This document shows positions 16,546 through 23,779 of a stretch of 64,000 nucleotides of DNA, piece after piece (positions within the stretch are counted from its first letter, which is position 1; each line of letters opens with the position of its first letter). The DNA lies in contig NC_017030.1 of NCBI RefSeq assembly GCF_000255295.1, positions 7,848,328 through 7,912,327 on the forward strand. Direction: 5' to 3'. The notes beneath the pieces were generated by a model, which was not told where the DNA came from, did not search any database, and worked only from the letters and a program-made list of their open reading frames with translations. A program made the position numbers and the translations under genes. This DNA is from Corallococcus coralloides DSM 2259 (GTDB lineage Bacteria; Myxococcota; Myxococcia; Myxococcales; Myxococcaceae).

Positions 16546-18471
16546 ATGAAGCGTCTGCTGTCGCTGGGCTGGGCCGCCGCCACCGCCGCCGTCCTGGGGT
16601 GTGGCGCAAGCACCTCGCAGGACGAGGGTTCAAAGGCGGAAGGTGCACCCGCCGTCACGTCGTCCTCGCGCTCCATCGTCACGGCCGCGGCGGCGACGCC
16701 CAGCGCCTGCAACGCGCTCTATGCGTCCAGCGCCGTGCAGGGGGCGCTCGCCCAGGCGGTGGTGGACCCCGCGCTGCACACGGACGGTTCGGTGCGCACG
16801 CTCATCCTCTCCTTCAACACCGCGAACGCGACGGGCGGTGTGCTCAACCTGGACGCCGTGCTGGGTGGCCTCACTCGCACGCTGGGCGGGCTGACGCAGG
16901 AGCTGGGCCTGGGCAACGTCCTGGCGCTCAAGTCGCTGCCCATGGTGGCGCTGAAGGTGCCGGTGACGCCGAAGCTCATCGCCACCCTGCTCCAGGAGCT
17001 CCAGCCGCTGGGCCTGCTGTCCATCTACGAGGACAAGCCGCTCCAGTACTTCCTGGACACCAGCGTGCCGTACATCCACGCGGACACCGCGCGCACCGCG
17101 TACGAGACGACGGGCGCGGGCATTGGCGTGGGCGTCATCGACTCCGGTCTGGATGGTACGCACGGCGACTTCCCCAACGTGGCGCGCAACGTGAAGGTCG
17201 TCGCCTCTCCGTTGGACCTGGGCATTGGCGGCGCGCTGTACGTGGACACGCCCAACAGCGACCTGACGAGCGGCCACGGCACGCACTGCGCCAGCATCAT
17301 CGCCGGCTCGGGTGCGCGCTCTGGCGGCAGGCACCAGGGCGTGGCCCCCGGGGCGAAGCTGGTGGGCGTGGGCACTGGCGACGCGCTGAGCATCCTGTTC
17401 GCGCTGGAGGGCTTCGACTTCCTCATGGACCCCGACGTCCGTGAGACGCACAACGTGCGCGTCATCTCCAACTCGTGGGGCACGAGCGGCAGCCACTTCG
17501 CGCCGCTCGACCCCATCGCCATCGCGACGAAGCGCGCCTACGACCTGGGCATGGTGGTGGTGTTCGCGGCGGGCAACGAGGGCTCCGACCCCGACACGCT
17601 CAACCCGTACAGCGCCTCGCCGTGCGCCATCTCCGTCGCGGCCGGCACGTCGCGCGACACCACGGCTGCCACCAACCCGCTGCTCAGCCAGGACCGGCCG
17701 GGAGAGCTGGCGTCCTTCTCCAGCCGGGGCATCCCGGGCGACGCGTTCCACCACCCGGACATCACGCTGCCGGGCGTGAACATCGTGGCGGCGCGCGCGA
17801 TCACCGGCGCCATCATGCAGCCGTACCTGGGCCTGGACCTGCTGCACCCGGAGCTGTTCTACGCGGCCAGCTCCGGCACCTCCATGGCCGCGCCGCACAT
17901 GGCCGGCGTCGCCGCGCTGCTGTTGGAGGTGAACCCCGCCCTCGACATGGACGGCGTGCTCGCGGCGGTGCAGGCCACCGCGCGGCCCATGTTCACGACG
18001 GACGCGGCGGGCAACACGCGCCAGCTGGAGACGTGGGAGGTGGGCGCGGGCTACGCGGACGTGTACGCGGCGACGAAGCTCGTGAATGACGCCGGGGGCA
18101 TCCGCTACACCACGCAGACCACCGCCCTGCCCTCCTGGACGGGCACGGTGAAGACGAGCATCAACCTCCCCATCCTGGACCTGTCCCTGCGGGCCGCGCA
18201 GCACGAGCACTCGCTCACCGTGCCCGCGGGCGCCAACGCCCTGCGCATCAAGACGGTCTGGGGCAACCCGGCCTACGACCTGGACCTGTACGTCTATGGC
18301 CCCAACGGGGAGCTCGTCGCGACCAGCGCCGAGGGCACCTCCACCGGTGAGGCCGTCACCATTTCGAACCCACCCGCCGGCATCTGGCGCGTTCAGCTCA
18401 AGGGCTTCCTGAACGTGGCCACGCAGTACACCGGCACCGCGGAAGTGGATCGCCGTGTCCAGCGTCCGTAG
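16546..18471 (+). CDS. Subtilisin-like (S8) serine protease, lipoprotein
   Basis: A 641-residue exported protease. The lipobox VLGC gives a lipidated C19, so the enzyme is probably anchored in the envelope. A propeptide-like region spans about 40-185. The catalytic triad is D199 (GVIDSGLDG), H244 (SGHGTHCAS) and S446 (SGTSMAAPHMAG), with oxyanion N344 (FAAGNEGSD). After about residue 505 there is a beta-rich C-terminal region of about 130 residues resembling a pre-peptidase/P-type domain (DLDLYVYGPNGELV). A GGGAGAG-like ribosome site precedes the ATG. A strong hairpin follows. Predatory bacteria commonly carry many such enzymes; the target is unknown. Confidence 0.92.
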   Translation: MKRLLSLGWAAATAAVLGCGASTSQDEGSKAEGAPAVTSSSRSIVTAAAATPSACNALYASSAVQGALAQAVVDPALHTDGSVRTLILSFNTANATGGVLNLDAVLGGLTRTLGGLTQELGLGNVLALKSLPMVALKVPVTPKLIATLLQELQPLGLLSIYEDKPLQYFLDTSVPYIHADTARTAYETTGAGIGVGVIDSGLDGTHGDFPNVARNVKVVASPLDLGIGGALYVDTPNSDLTSGHGTHCASIIAGSGARSGGRHQGVAPGAKLVGVGTGDALSILFALEGFDFLMDPDVRETHNVRVISNSWGTSGSHFAPLDPIAIATKRAYDLGMVVVFAAGNEGSDPDTLNPYSASPCAISVAAGTSRDTTAATNPLLSQDRPGELASFSSRGIPGDAFHHPDITLPGVNIVAARAITGAIMQPYLGLDLLHPELFYAASSGTSMAAPHMAGVAALLLEVNPALDMDGVLAAVQATARPMFTTDAAGNTRQLETWEVGAGYADVYAATKLVNDAGGIRYTTQTTALPSWTGTVKTSINLPILDLSLRAAQHEHSLTVPAGANALRIKTVWGNPAYDLDLYVYGPNGELVATSAEGTSTGEAVTISNPPAGIWRVQLKGFLNVATQYTGTAEVDRRVQRP

Positions 18472-18505
18472 TCACTCACGGACCCCACAAGGCACGACAG
18501 TCCCG

Positions 18506-18534
18506 CCCCCCTCCTGTGCTTGCACGGAGGGGGG
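18506..18534 (+). terminator. Strong terminator after the S8 protease gene
   Basis: CCCCCCTCC (18506-18514) pairs perfectly with GGAGGGGGG (18526-18534). The inner GTGC/GCAC extends the stem, leaving one bulged T and a TT loop. A T-rich stretch (TTGTTCGTTCG) follows on the plus strand. It also lies 42 bases after the anti-sigma stop on the other strand and may end both convergent transcripts. Confidence 0.8.
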
Positions 18535-18575
18535 TTGTTCGTTCGTGGAGTTGGGTGAAGTGATGCGCGGGCGGC

Positions 18576-19349
18576 TCAGCGCGGCTGGAGCGTCACCTGC
18601 GTGTCCGCGACGGTGCGGCCCTGCGCGTCCGTGAAGCGCGCGCGCACCGGCACCGGGCCCGTCAGCCATCCGCCCTGCACGGGCGTGCTGAAGGGCAGCG
18701 TGACGTCCACGCCCGCGGCGACCTCCGGGGCCGGGCCCTCGCTCGGGAAGAAGCGCAGCGGCTCGCCTTCGGAGGGCAGCCCCTCCAGCGACAGGCGCAC
18801 GCGCTCCGGCGCGGTGTAGCTGAACTGCACCGCGTTGCCCTCCGCGCACGTCAGCGTCCCACCGGGCCGGGCCTCCGCCAGCACGGTGCCCGCGGGCGAG
18901 ATGCAGAAGGCGCGCACGCCCCAGGCCCCTTCGCCCGGAGCGGACGAGCGCGCCTGCCACTCCGGCACGCCCTGCTGCTCGGGGCGCTCCATCGACGGCG
19001 CCACGACGACCAGCGCCACGGTCGCGGCGGCGGCGCTCAGCGCCAGCGGAATGAAGAGCGGGGACGCGAACCACTTCCTGCGCTCGGACGCCACCACCGC
19101 ACGCACGGGGGCGGGCTGAAGCCTGGCGAACAGCGCCTGCTCCAGGAGCGCGCTCCGGGCCCGCGGCAGCGCCCGCTGCTCCAGCACCGACTCCACGCGC
19201 GACAGCCGCGTGTACGTCTCCTGACACCCAGGACAGGTGGCCAGGTGCGCGCGCAGGCGCGCGAAGCCGTCCGCGTCCAGCCCGTCGCGGCCCTTCTCGA
19301 AGAGCGCGGCCATGGCCTGCTTCGCCTGGCGGTCATCACATCCACTCAT
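18576..19349 (-). CDS. Membrane anti-sigma factor with zinc-binding (ZAS-type) motif
   Basis: A 257-residue protein. Residues 1-50 contain the HxxxCxxC motif (H35, C39, C42 in HLATCPGC) of zinc-finger anti-sigma factors. A membrane helix lies at about 95-117, and the rest is a periplasmic beta-rich region with several Pro-Glu segments. It should hold the cognate ECF sigma factor at the membrane until an envelope signal releases it. It overlaps the sigma gene (ATGA at 19346-19349), the usual arrangement for sigma/anti-sigma pairs. The periplasmic sensor is not a family I recognise. Confidence 0.87.
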   Translation of the reverse strand: MSGCDDRQAKQAMAALFEKGRDGLDADGFARLRAHLATCPGCQETYTRLSRVESVLEQRALPRARSALLEQALFARLQPAPVRAVVASERRKWFASPLFIPLALSAAAATVALVVVAPSMERPEQQGVPEWQARSSAPGEGAWGVRAFCISPAGTVLAEARPGGTLTCAEGNAVQFSYTAPERVRLSLEGLPSEGEPLRFFPSEGPAPEVAAGVDVTLPFSTPVQGGWLTGPVPVRARFTDAQGRTVADTQVTLQPR

Positions 19350-19975
19350 CGCGCCCCCCGCCGCTTGAAGAAGCTCCAGCCCTGCGTCTCCAGGTCCTCG
19401 AGGTACCCCTTCGACTGGAGGTACCCCAGCAACCGGGACTTCAACCCGAACTCGCGCCGCCGCACCTGGATGCGCGTGAGGCCCAGCGCCGTGGCGGCCT
19501 CCTCCTGGGGCAGGCCCTCGCCGAAGCGCAGCTCGAACAGCCGTTGTTCTTCACGAGACAGGCCGCCCTTGAACGCCGCGAGCAGCGCCTCCACCTCGCG
19601 GTCCTCCAACAGCTCATCCAGCCCGCCCTCGTCGGAGGAGGACTCGGTGAGCCCCTCGAAGGCCTCGTCGCGGCCCACCAGCTCTCGCTCGCGCGACTGC
19701 TCCAGCAGCACGTTGCGCGCGATGCCCATCAGGAAGTGGGCATAGGGACGCGTGCCGTTGTAGGCGGCGCGAGTGCGCGGCTCGAAGGCGCGAGCGAAGG
19801 TCTCCAACAGCGTGTTCTCCAGCTCCATCGCGTTCCTCAGACGGGTGAAGGCTCCCCGCCATGCGGCCGCCTTGAGCAGGCGAGCGAGCGGCTCCGCGTG
19901 CGCGCGATACACCTCCGCCAGCACCTCCGGGGTGCCGTCGCGAAAACGGCGCAGCGTGTCGTCATCCCACTCCAT
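19346..19975 (-). CDS. ECF-type RNA polymerase sigma factor
   Basis: A 209-residue sigma-70 family protein. Residues about 20-95 read as region 2 (NTLLETFARAFEP, PYAHFLMGIARNVLLEQSRE) and about 135-185 as region 4 (LSREEQRLFELRFGEGLPQEEAATALGLTRIQVRRRE). An acidic Asp/Glu/Ser-rich linker separates them. The protein is somewhat long for an ECF factor, with a basic tail (SFFKRRGAR). It is cotranscribed with the overlapping anti-sigma gene and divergent from the caspase operon, with a 12-bp inverted repeat between them that ends beside both start codons. Confidence 0.88.
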   Translation of the reverse strand: MEWDDDTLRRFRDGTPEVLAEVYRAHAEPLARLLKAAAWRGAFTRLRNAMELENTLLETFARAFEPRTRAAYNGTRPYAHFLMGIARNVLLEQSRERELVGRDEAFEGLTESSSDEGGLDELLEDREVEALLAAFKGGLSREEQRLFELRFGEGLPQEEAATALGLTRIQVRRREFGLKSRLLGYLQSKGYLEDLETQGWSFFKRRGAR

Positions 19976-19978
19976 CCC

Positions 19979-20099
19979 TCAAGGGCTTACCGCGACCGTC
20001 GCGGTCCCGTCATCCGCATGTTGTCGCGAGCGGCCACGGGTGGATTGTCGGTTGCGGCCCATGGCATTCTTTCTCACAGCGCGTTGCGTAAGCCCTTGA
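19979..20099. promoter_or_regulatory. Divergent control region: 12-bp inverted repeat at both start codons
   Basis: TCAAGGGCTTAC (19979-19990) and GTAAGCCCTTGA (20088-20099) are perfect inverted copies. Read on its own strand, each gene therefore has GTAAGCCCTTGA directly before or touching its ATG: 3 bases before the sigma start, and running into the first ATG of the caspase gene. A separate palindrome, ACCGCGAC-C-GTCGCGGT (19989-20005), lies inside. The pattern suggests one factor controls both transcripts, perhaps the sigma factor itself or an autorepressor. This is inferred from sequence only. Confidence 0.6.
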
Positions 20100-21361
20100 T
20101 GCCTATGCCCCCTCACAGGCCGCTGGTCCTGGGTGTTCTCCTCCTCCTGGCCGGAACCACCGCGAGCGCCGCGCCGGAGCAGGTGCATTACGCCCTCATC
20201 GTGGCCAGCAATACGGGCACCCACCCGTCCCAGGCGCCCCTGCGCTACGCGGACGACGACGGCGCGCGGTACTACGAGCTGTTCGCGCCCCGCTCGCGGG
20301 AGGTGGTGCTGCTGAGCGTGCTGGACGCGGAGACCCAGGCCCTGCACCCGGGGCTCGCCGCGAAGACGCGCCCGCCCACGCATCCCGCGCTGGGGGCCGC
20401 GCTCGCCCGCCTGAACGCCCGCATGGCGGAGGACCGGGCGAAGGGCGCCGTGCCGGTGCTGACCTTCGTGTTCGTGGGCCATGGCAAGCGCGGCGCCGCG
20501 GGTGAAGGCTCCGTGAGCCTGCTGGACGGGCCGCTGACGCGCACGCAGCTGTACGAGCGCGTGGTGTCGCCGAGCAAGGCGTCCTTCCTGCAGCTCATCG
20601 TGGACGCGTGTGATTCGTACTTCTTCGTCCACTCGCGCGGCGCGCTGCCGGTGGGCCCCGCGTACGTGGACGCGGTGAAGGGGCTCTTGGGCAACCGCGA
20701 GCTGGAGCGCTTCCCACAGGTGGGCGTGGTGCTGTCCACGTCCTCGGAGCAGGAGAGCCAGGAGTGGAGCGCCATCCGCTCCGGCGTCTTCAGCCACATG
20801 GTGCGCTCGGCGCTGTCGGGCGCGGGCGACGTCAACGGGGACGGCAAGGTGGACTACGCGGAGCTGCGGGCCTTCGTGGCCGCCGCGAGCCAGGGCACGG
20901 ACGACGTGCGGGGCCAGCCGAACGTGTTCATCCAGCCGCCCGCGCTCAATCGCGCGTTCGCGCTGACGGACCTGGGCGACGCCGCGTCGCTGGGCTACCT
21001 GATGGTGCCCTCGGGCCTGGCGGGCCGGCTCTGGGTGGAGGACTCGCGCGGCCTCCGCGTGGTGGAGCTGCACAAGGAGCGCGAGCGTCCGCTGGTGGTG
21101 GCCCTGCCCCTGGGCCGCGGCTACTACCTGCGAAGCAGCGGCCGGGAAGCGCCCTTCGCCATCAGCCGCGCGTCGGAGGTGGTGGACGCGGGCGGCCTGC
21201 CCTGGCACGACGCCAGCGTGGCGGCCCGGGGCGCGGCGCAGGACGCGATGCGCGACAAGCTCTTCTCCGTGCCCTTCGGACCGCGCTTCTACCGGGGCTA
21301 CATGGCGAGCCTCGGCATCACGCCGTCGTCGGACGAAGCCGACGCCGTCCTGGTGCCATGA
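20099..21361 (+). CDS. Secreted caspase-family (C14) protease with EF-hand loop
   Basis: A 420-residue protein with a signal peptide (LVLGVLLLLAGTTASAAP, cleaved near residue 25). The caspase fold follows: the catalytic dyad is H128 in FVFVGHGKRG and C171 in LIVDACDSYF, and the usual GVFSHMVRSAL helix is at 229-239. Directly after it is a canonical calcium-loop sequence, DVNGDGKVDYAE (244-255), then a C-terminal region of about 150 residues I do not recognise. The start could also be the ATG two codons on (20105). It overlaps the next gene (ATGA at 21358-21361) and is divergent from the ECF sigma gene. Confidence 0.85.
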   Translation: MPMPPHRPLVLGVLLLLAGTTASAAPEQVHYALIVASNTGTHPSQAPLRYADDDGARYYELFAPRSREVVLLSVLDAETQALHPGLAAKTRPPTHPALGAALARLNARMAEDRAKGAVPVLTFVFVGHGKRGAAGEGSVSLLDGPLTRTQLYERVVSPSKASFLQLIVDACDSYFFVHSRGALPVGPAYVDAVKGLLGNRELERFPQVGVVLSTSSEQESQEWSAIRSGVFSHMVRSALSGAGDVNGDGKVDYAELRAFVAAASQGTDDVRGQPNVFIQPPALNRAFALTDLGDAASLGYLMVPSGLAGRLWVEDSRGLRVVELHKERERPLVVALPLGRGYYLRSSGREAPFAISRASEVVDAGGLPWHDASVAARGAAQDAMRDKLFSVPFGPRFYRGYMASLGITPSSDEADAVLVP

Positions 21362-22110
21362 GCCTGCCCGCATCCCTGGTGTTGATGCTGCTGCGCATGT
21401 CCGCGCCCTGCGACGCGAACACGCGCGTGGTGCTCATGCCCTTCGAAAGGCTGGCCCTGCCGTCCACGGACGCGCGCGAGCTGGAGGACGCCACGCGGCG
21501 CGCGGTGGCCGCGTTGCCGGACGCGTGCCTGGAGTCGCGCGAGGACACGGTGGCGCGGCTGCGCGGCTCGGGCGCGGCGCTGACGGCGTGTGGCGACGCG
21601 GAGTGCCGGAGCGCACAGGCCACGGCGCTGGGCGTGCGCAGGCTGGTGCGGGGCGTGGCGCTGGGCGTGGGAGGCAAGCGCAGCGTGGCGCTCACCGTGA
21701 CGGACGCGAAAGGCCCGGAGACGCGTGCGCAGTTCGAGGCCCCGGCCACGATGCCGGGCGAAGCGGACGCGCGCGCGAGGCTGGCGCTCCAGCAGGTGTG
21801 GTCGCCGCTGGTGACAACGCAGGCGACGAAGAAGTCCCAGGGCTCGCGCGTGCTGCCCAAGGTGTTGTGGGGCGCGGGCGGCGCGGCGCTCCTCGCGGGC
21901 GTGGGCTTTGGACTCGCCGCGCGCAATACGGAGTCCAAGGTGTCGAAGAACGGCGGCGAGTGCGCCACGGCCGGCCAGTCCTTCGCGGACTGCTTCGAGT
22001 CCCGGCTCGAAGCGGGCCGCCGTCAGGCGCGGACATCCAACGTACTGCTGGGCGCGGGCGCGCTGCTCGGCGTCGGGGGGACGCTGACCTTCATCTGGGA
22101 GATTCCATGA
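21358..22110 (+). CDS. Uncharacterised membrane protein in the caspase operon
   Basis: A 250-residue protein of no recognised family. It has a weak N-terminal hydrophobic stretch (SLVLMLLRM) that may be a signal, then an alpha/beta region to about 150 (NTRVVLMPFERL, GVRRLVRGVALGV), reminiscent of the periplasmic domain of proteins that sum small outputs, and two membrane helices near the C-terminus (about 167-187 and 225-246). Between them lie two cysteines (ECATAGQSFADCFE) that may form a disulfide. It starts on the last bases of the caspase gene and ends overlapping the lipoprotein gene (ATGA at 22107-22110), so the three are coupled in translation. Confidence 0.75.
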   Translation: MSLPASLVLMLLRMSAPCDANTRVVLMPFERLALPSTDARELEDATRRAVAALPDACLESREDTVARLRGSGAALTACGDAECRSAQATALGVRRLVRGVALGVGGKRSVALTVTDAKGPETRAQFEAPATMPGEADARARLALQQVWSPLVTTQATKKSQGSRVLPKVLWGAGGAALLAGVGFGLAARNTESKVSKNGGECATAGQSFADCFESRLEAGRRQARTSNVLLGAGALLGVGGTLTFIWEIP

Positions 22111-23222
22111 GGAAGCTGCTCGCCGCGCTGACGGGTGCTGTCGTCCTCACGCTGGGGTCGTGCACGTTCGCGCCGGACCTGTCGCGCTTCGCCACATGCG
22201 ATACGGCGGGTGGCTGCCCCACCGGCACGTCGTGCCTCACGTCTGAGAATCGCTGTCTGCCGGCCTGCGGTGAAGGCGGCCCCTGCGACGACGACCGCGA
22301 GCCCGTGGACCCTCCGGACGCGGGCACGGACGCGGGCACGGACGCGGGCATGGACGTGGACGCGGGCACGAACGTGGATGCCGGAACCGAGGATGCCGGT
22401 GTGGCGGACGCGGGGGAAACGGACGCGGGGCCTTCCGCGCTCGCGCTGGAGCCCCTCCTGCCGGACGCGGTCGAGTCCACTCCCTATTCGGGCCAGCTCC
22501 AGGCCCGGGGCGGCACCCCACCGTACACGTTCAACTCCACCGGCTCGCTTCCCGCGGGCCTCCTGCTCGACAACGAAGGCCGCCTCACCGGCGCGCCCAA
22601 GAAGGCGGGGGACCAGGTCCTCCCGGTGGAGGTGACTGACCAGAGCACTCCGACGAAGCGCGCCAGCGGCAGCCTGACCCTGCACGTCCGTCCGCTGCTG
22701 CGGGTCGCGGGGCCGGAGCCGCTGGCGAACGCCGTCAACAATCGCGCCTATACCGAGCGCGTCTCCGCCACCGGAGGCAAGGGGCCGTACACCTTCGCCC
22801 TCGCGCCGGAGCAGTCGCTGCCGGCGGGGCTGACGCTCGCGGCGAACGGCCTCATCACCGGCACCACGACCCAGGCCGGGAAGACGACGTTCGCGGTGGT
22901 CGCGATGGACAGCGACACCCCGCCCCAGTCCGCCACCGGCACGCTCTCCATCACCCTCACGAGCGCTCCCGGCACCGTCACCCTGCTGTCGAAGGCCGTG
23001 CCCACGGGCCGCGTGGGCTCCGACTACAGCTACACCGTGCGCACCAGCGGCACGGGCAACTGGAGCGTGACGGGTGGAGCGCTTCCGCCGGGCATCCTCC
23101 TGGACCCGAAGGAAGGCGTCCTCTACGGCAAGCCCATGAGCACGGGCGACTTCACCTTCAAGCTCACCGTCGCGGACCTGCTGTTCTCCGACGAGTGGTC
23201 CTACACCCTGCACGTCGACTGA
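22107..23222 (+). CDS. Lipoprotein with Asp-Ala-Gly linker and Ig-like domains
   Basis: A 371-residue lipoprotein (lipobox LGSC, C19). A Cys-rich segment follows (about 30-65; several CxxxxxxC spacings), then an acidic linker of repeated DAG units (about 70-110), then two or three Ig-like repeats of about 90 residues of the putative-Ig type, each with a GG(T/K)xPYTF start and an LPAGLxLxxxGxLxG turn. This is a typical myxobacterial surface lipoprotein build: anchor, flexible spacer, adhesive domains. It is the third gene of the caspase operon and converges with the next gene, whose stop is 10 bases away. Confidence 0.82.
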   Translation: MRKLLAALTGAVVLTLGSCTFAPDLSRFATCDTAGGCPTGTSCLTSENRCLPACGEGGPCDDDREPVDPPDAGTDAGTDAGMDVDAGTNVDAGTEDAGVADAGETDAGPSALALEPLLPDAVESTPYSGQLQARGGTPPYTFNSTGSLPAGLLLDNEGRLTGAPKKAGDQVLPVEVTDQSTPTKRASGSLTLHVRPLLRVAGPEPLANAVNNRAYTERVSATGGKGPYTFALAPEQSLPAGLTLAANGLITGTTTQAGKTTFAVVAMDSDTPPQSATGTLSITLTSAPGTVTLLSKAVPTGRVGSDYSYTVRTSGTGNWSVTGGALPPGILLDPKEGVLYGKPMSTGDFTFKLTVADLLFSDEWSYTLHVD

Positions 23223-23232
23223 CGCGGAGGGC

Positions 23233-23763
23233 TCACGGGTAGCGGTCCACCACCTGGATGACGCCCGTGTTGTCCTGCACCACGGAGAAGCCCTTCATCG
23301 GGCTGGGATACGCGATGAGCCCCTCGCCGTCCCGGTCCCAGCGCGTGTCCAGCAGCACGCCGCAGAAGGGCACGGACGTGGCGCCGCTCTCCGGGGTGAA
23401 GATGCGGTCGTACCGGCCGAACACGCGGTGCTTCGTCACGTAGAGCCGCCCGCCAATGCGCGCCCCCGGCAGCTTCGCCTCCCCTTCCGCCTGCGGCAGC
23501 GCGATGACGAAGCTGTAGTTGTACCGGGCCGGCCCCGGGTGGTCCTGGATGCTGTCCACGATGACGGGGATGCGGTCCCCCACCTTCAGCCCCAGCCGCT
23601 CCATCTGGAGCTGCGCGCCACGAGGACACGTGCCCTCCGGCGGCATCCACGCGGGACGCGGCGCCTTCGCGGCCGTGTCCGGCCCGTGCTGACACGCGAG
23701 CGCGAACAACCCCAGCAGGCCCAGGCTCCAAGCCACTCCACGGCGCGCAAGGTGGGTTCGCAT
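23233..23763 (-). CDS. Lipoprotein of unknown function downstream of tamA
   Basis: A 176-residue predicted lipoprotein (lipobox LFALAC, C24). The mature part has a Pro-rich start and a beta-rich body with two further cysteines (GTCPRG, VPFCGV). I do not recognise a family. It starts 16 bases after the stop of the Omp85 gene on the same strand, so it is probably in the tamB-tamA operon and could be a partner of that complex. The start is ATG 23763. Confidence 0.75.
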   Translation of the reverse strand: MRTHLARRGVAWSLGLLGLFALACQHGPDTAAKAPRPAWMPPEGTCPRGAQLQMERLGLKVGDRIPVIVDSIQDHPGPARYNYSFVIALPQAEGEAKLPGARIGGRLYVTKHRVFGRYDRIFTPESGATSVPFCGVLLDTRWDRDGEGLIAYPSPMKGFSVVQDNTGVIQVVDRYP

Positions 23764-23779
23764 GGGCGGGGGCCTCCGG

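Noticed and set aside
22320-22430. Tandem DNA repeat as a possible mobile or CRISPR-like element
   Set aside because: It is the in-frame coding repeat of the DAG spacer in the Ig lipoprotein.
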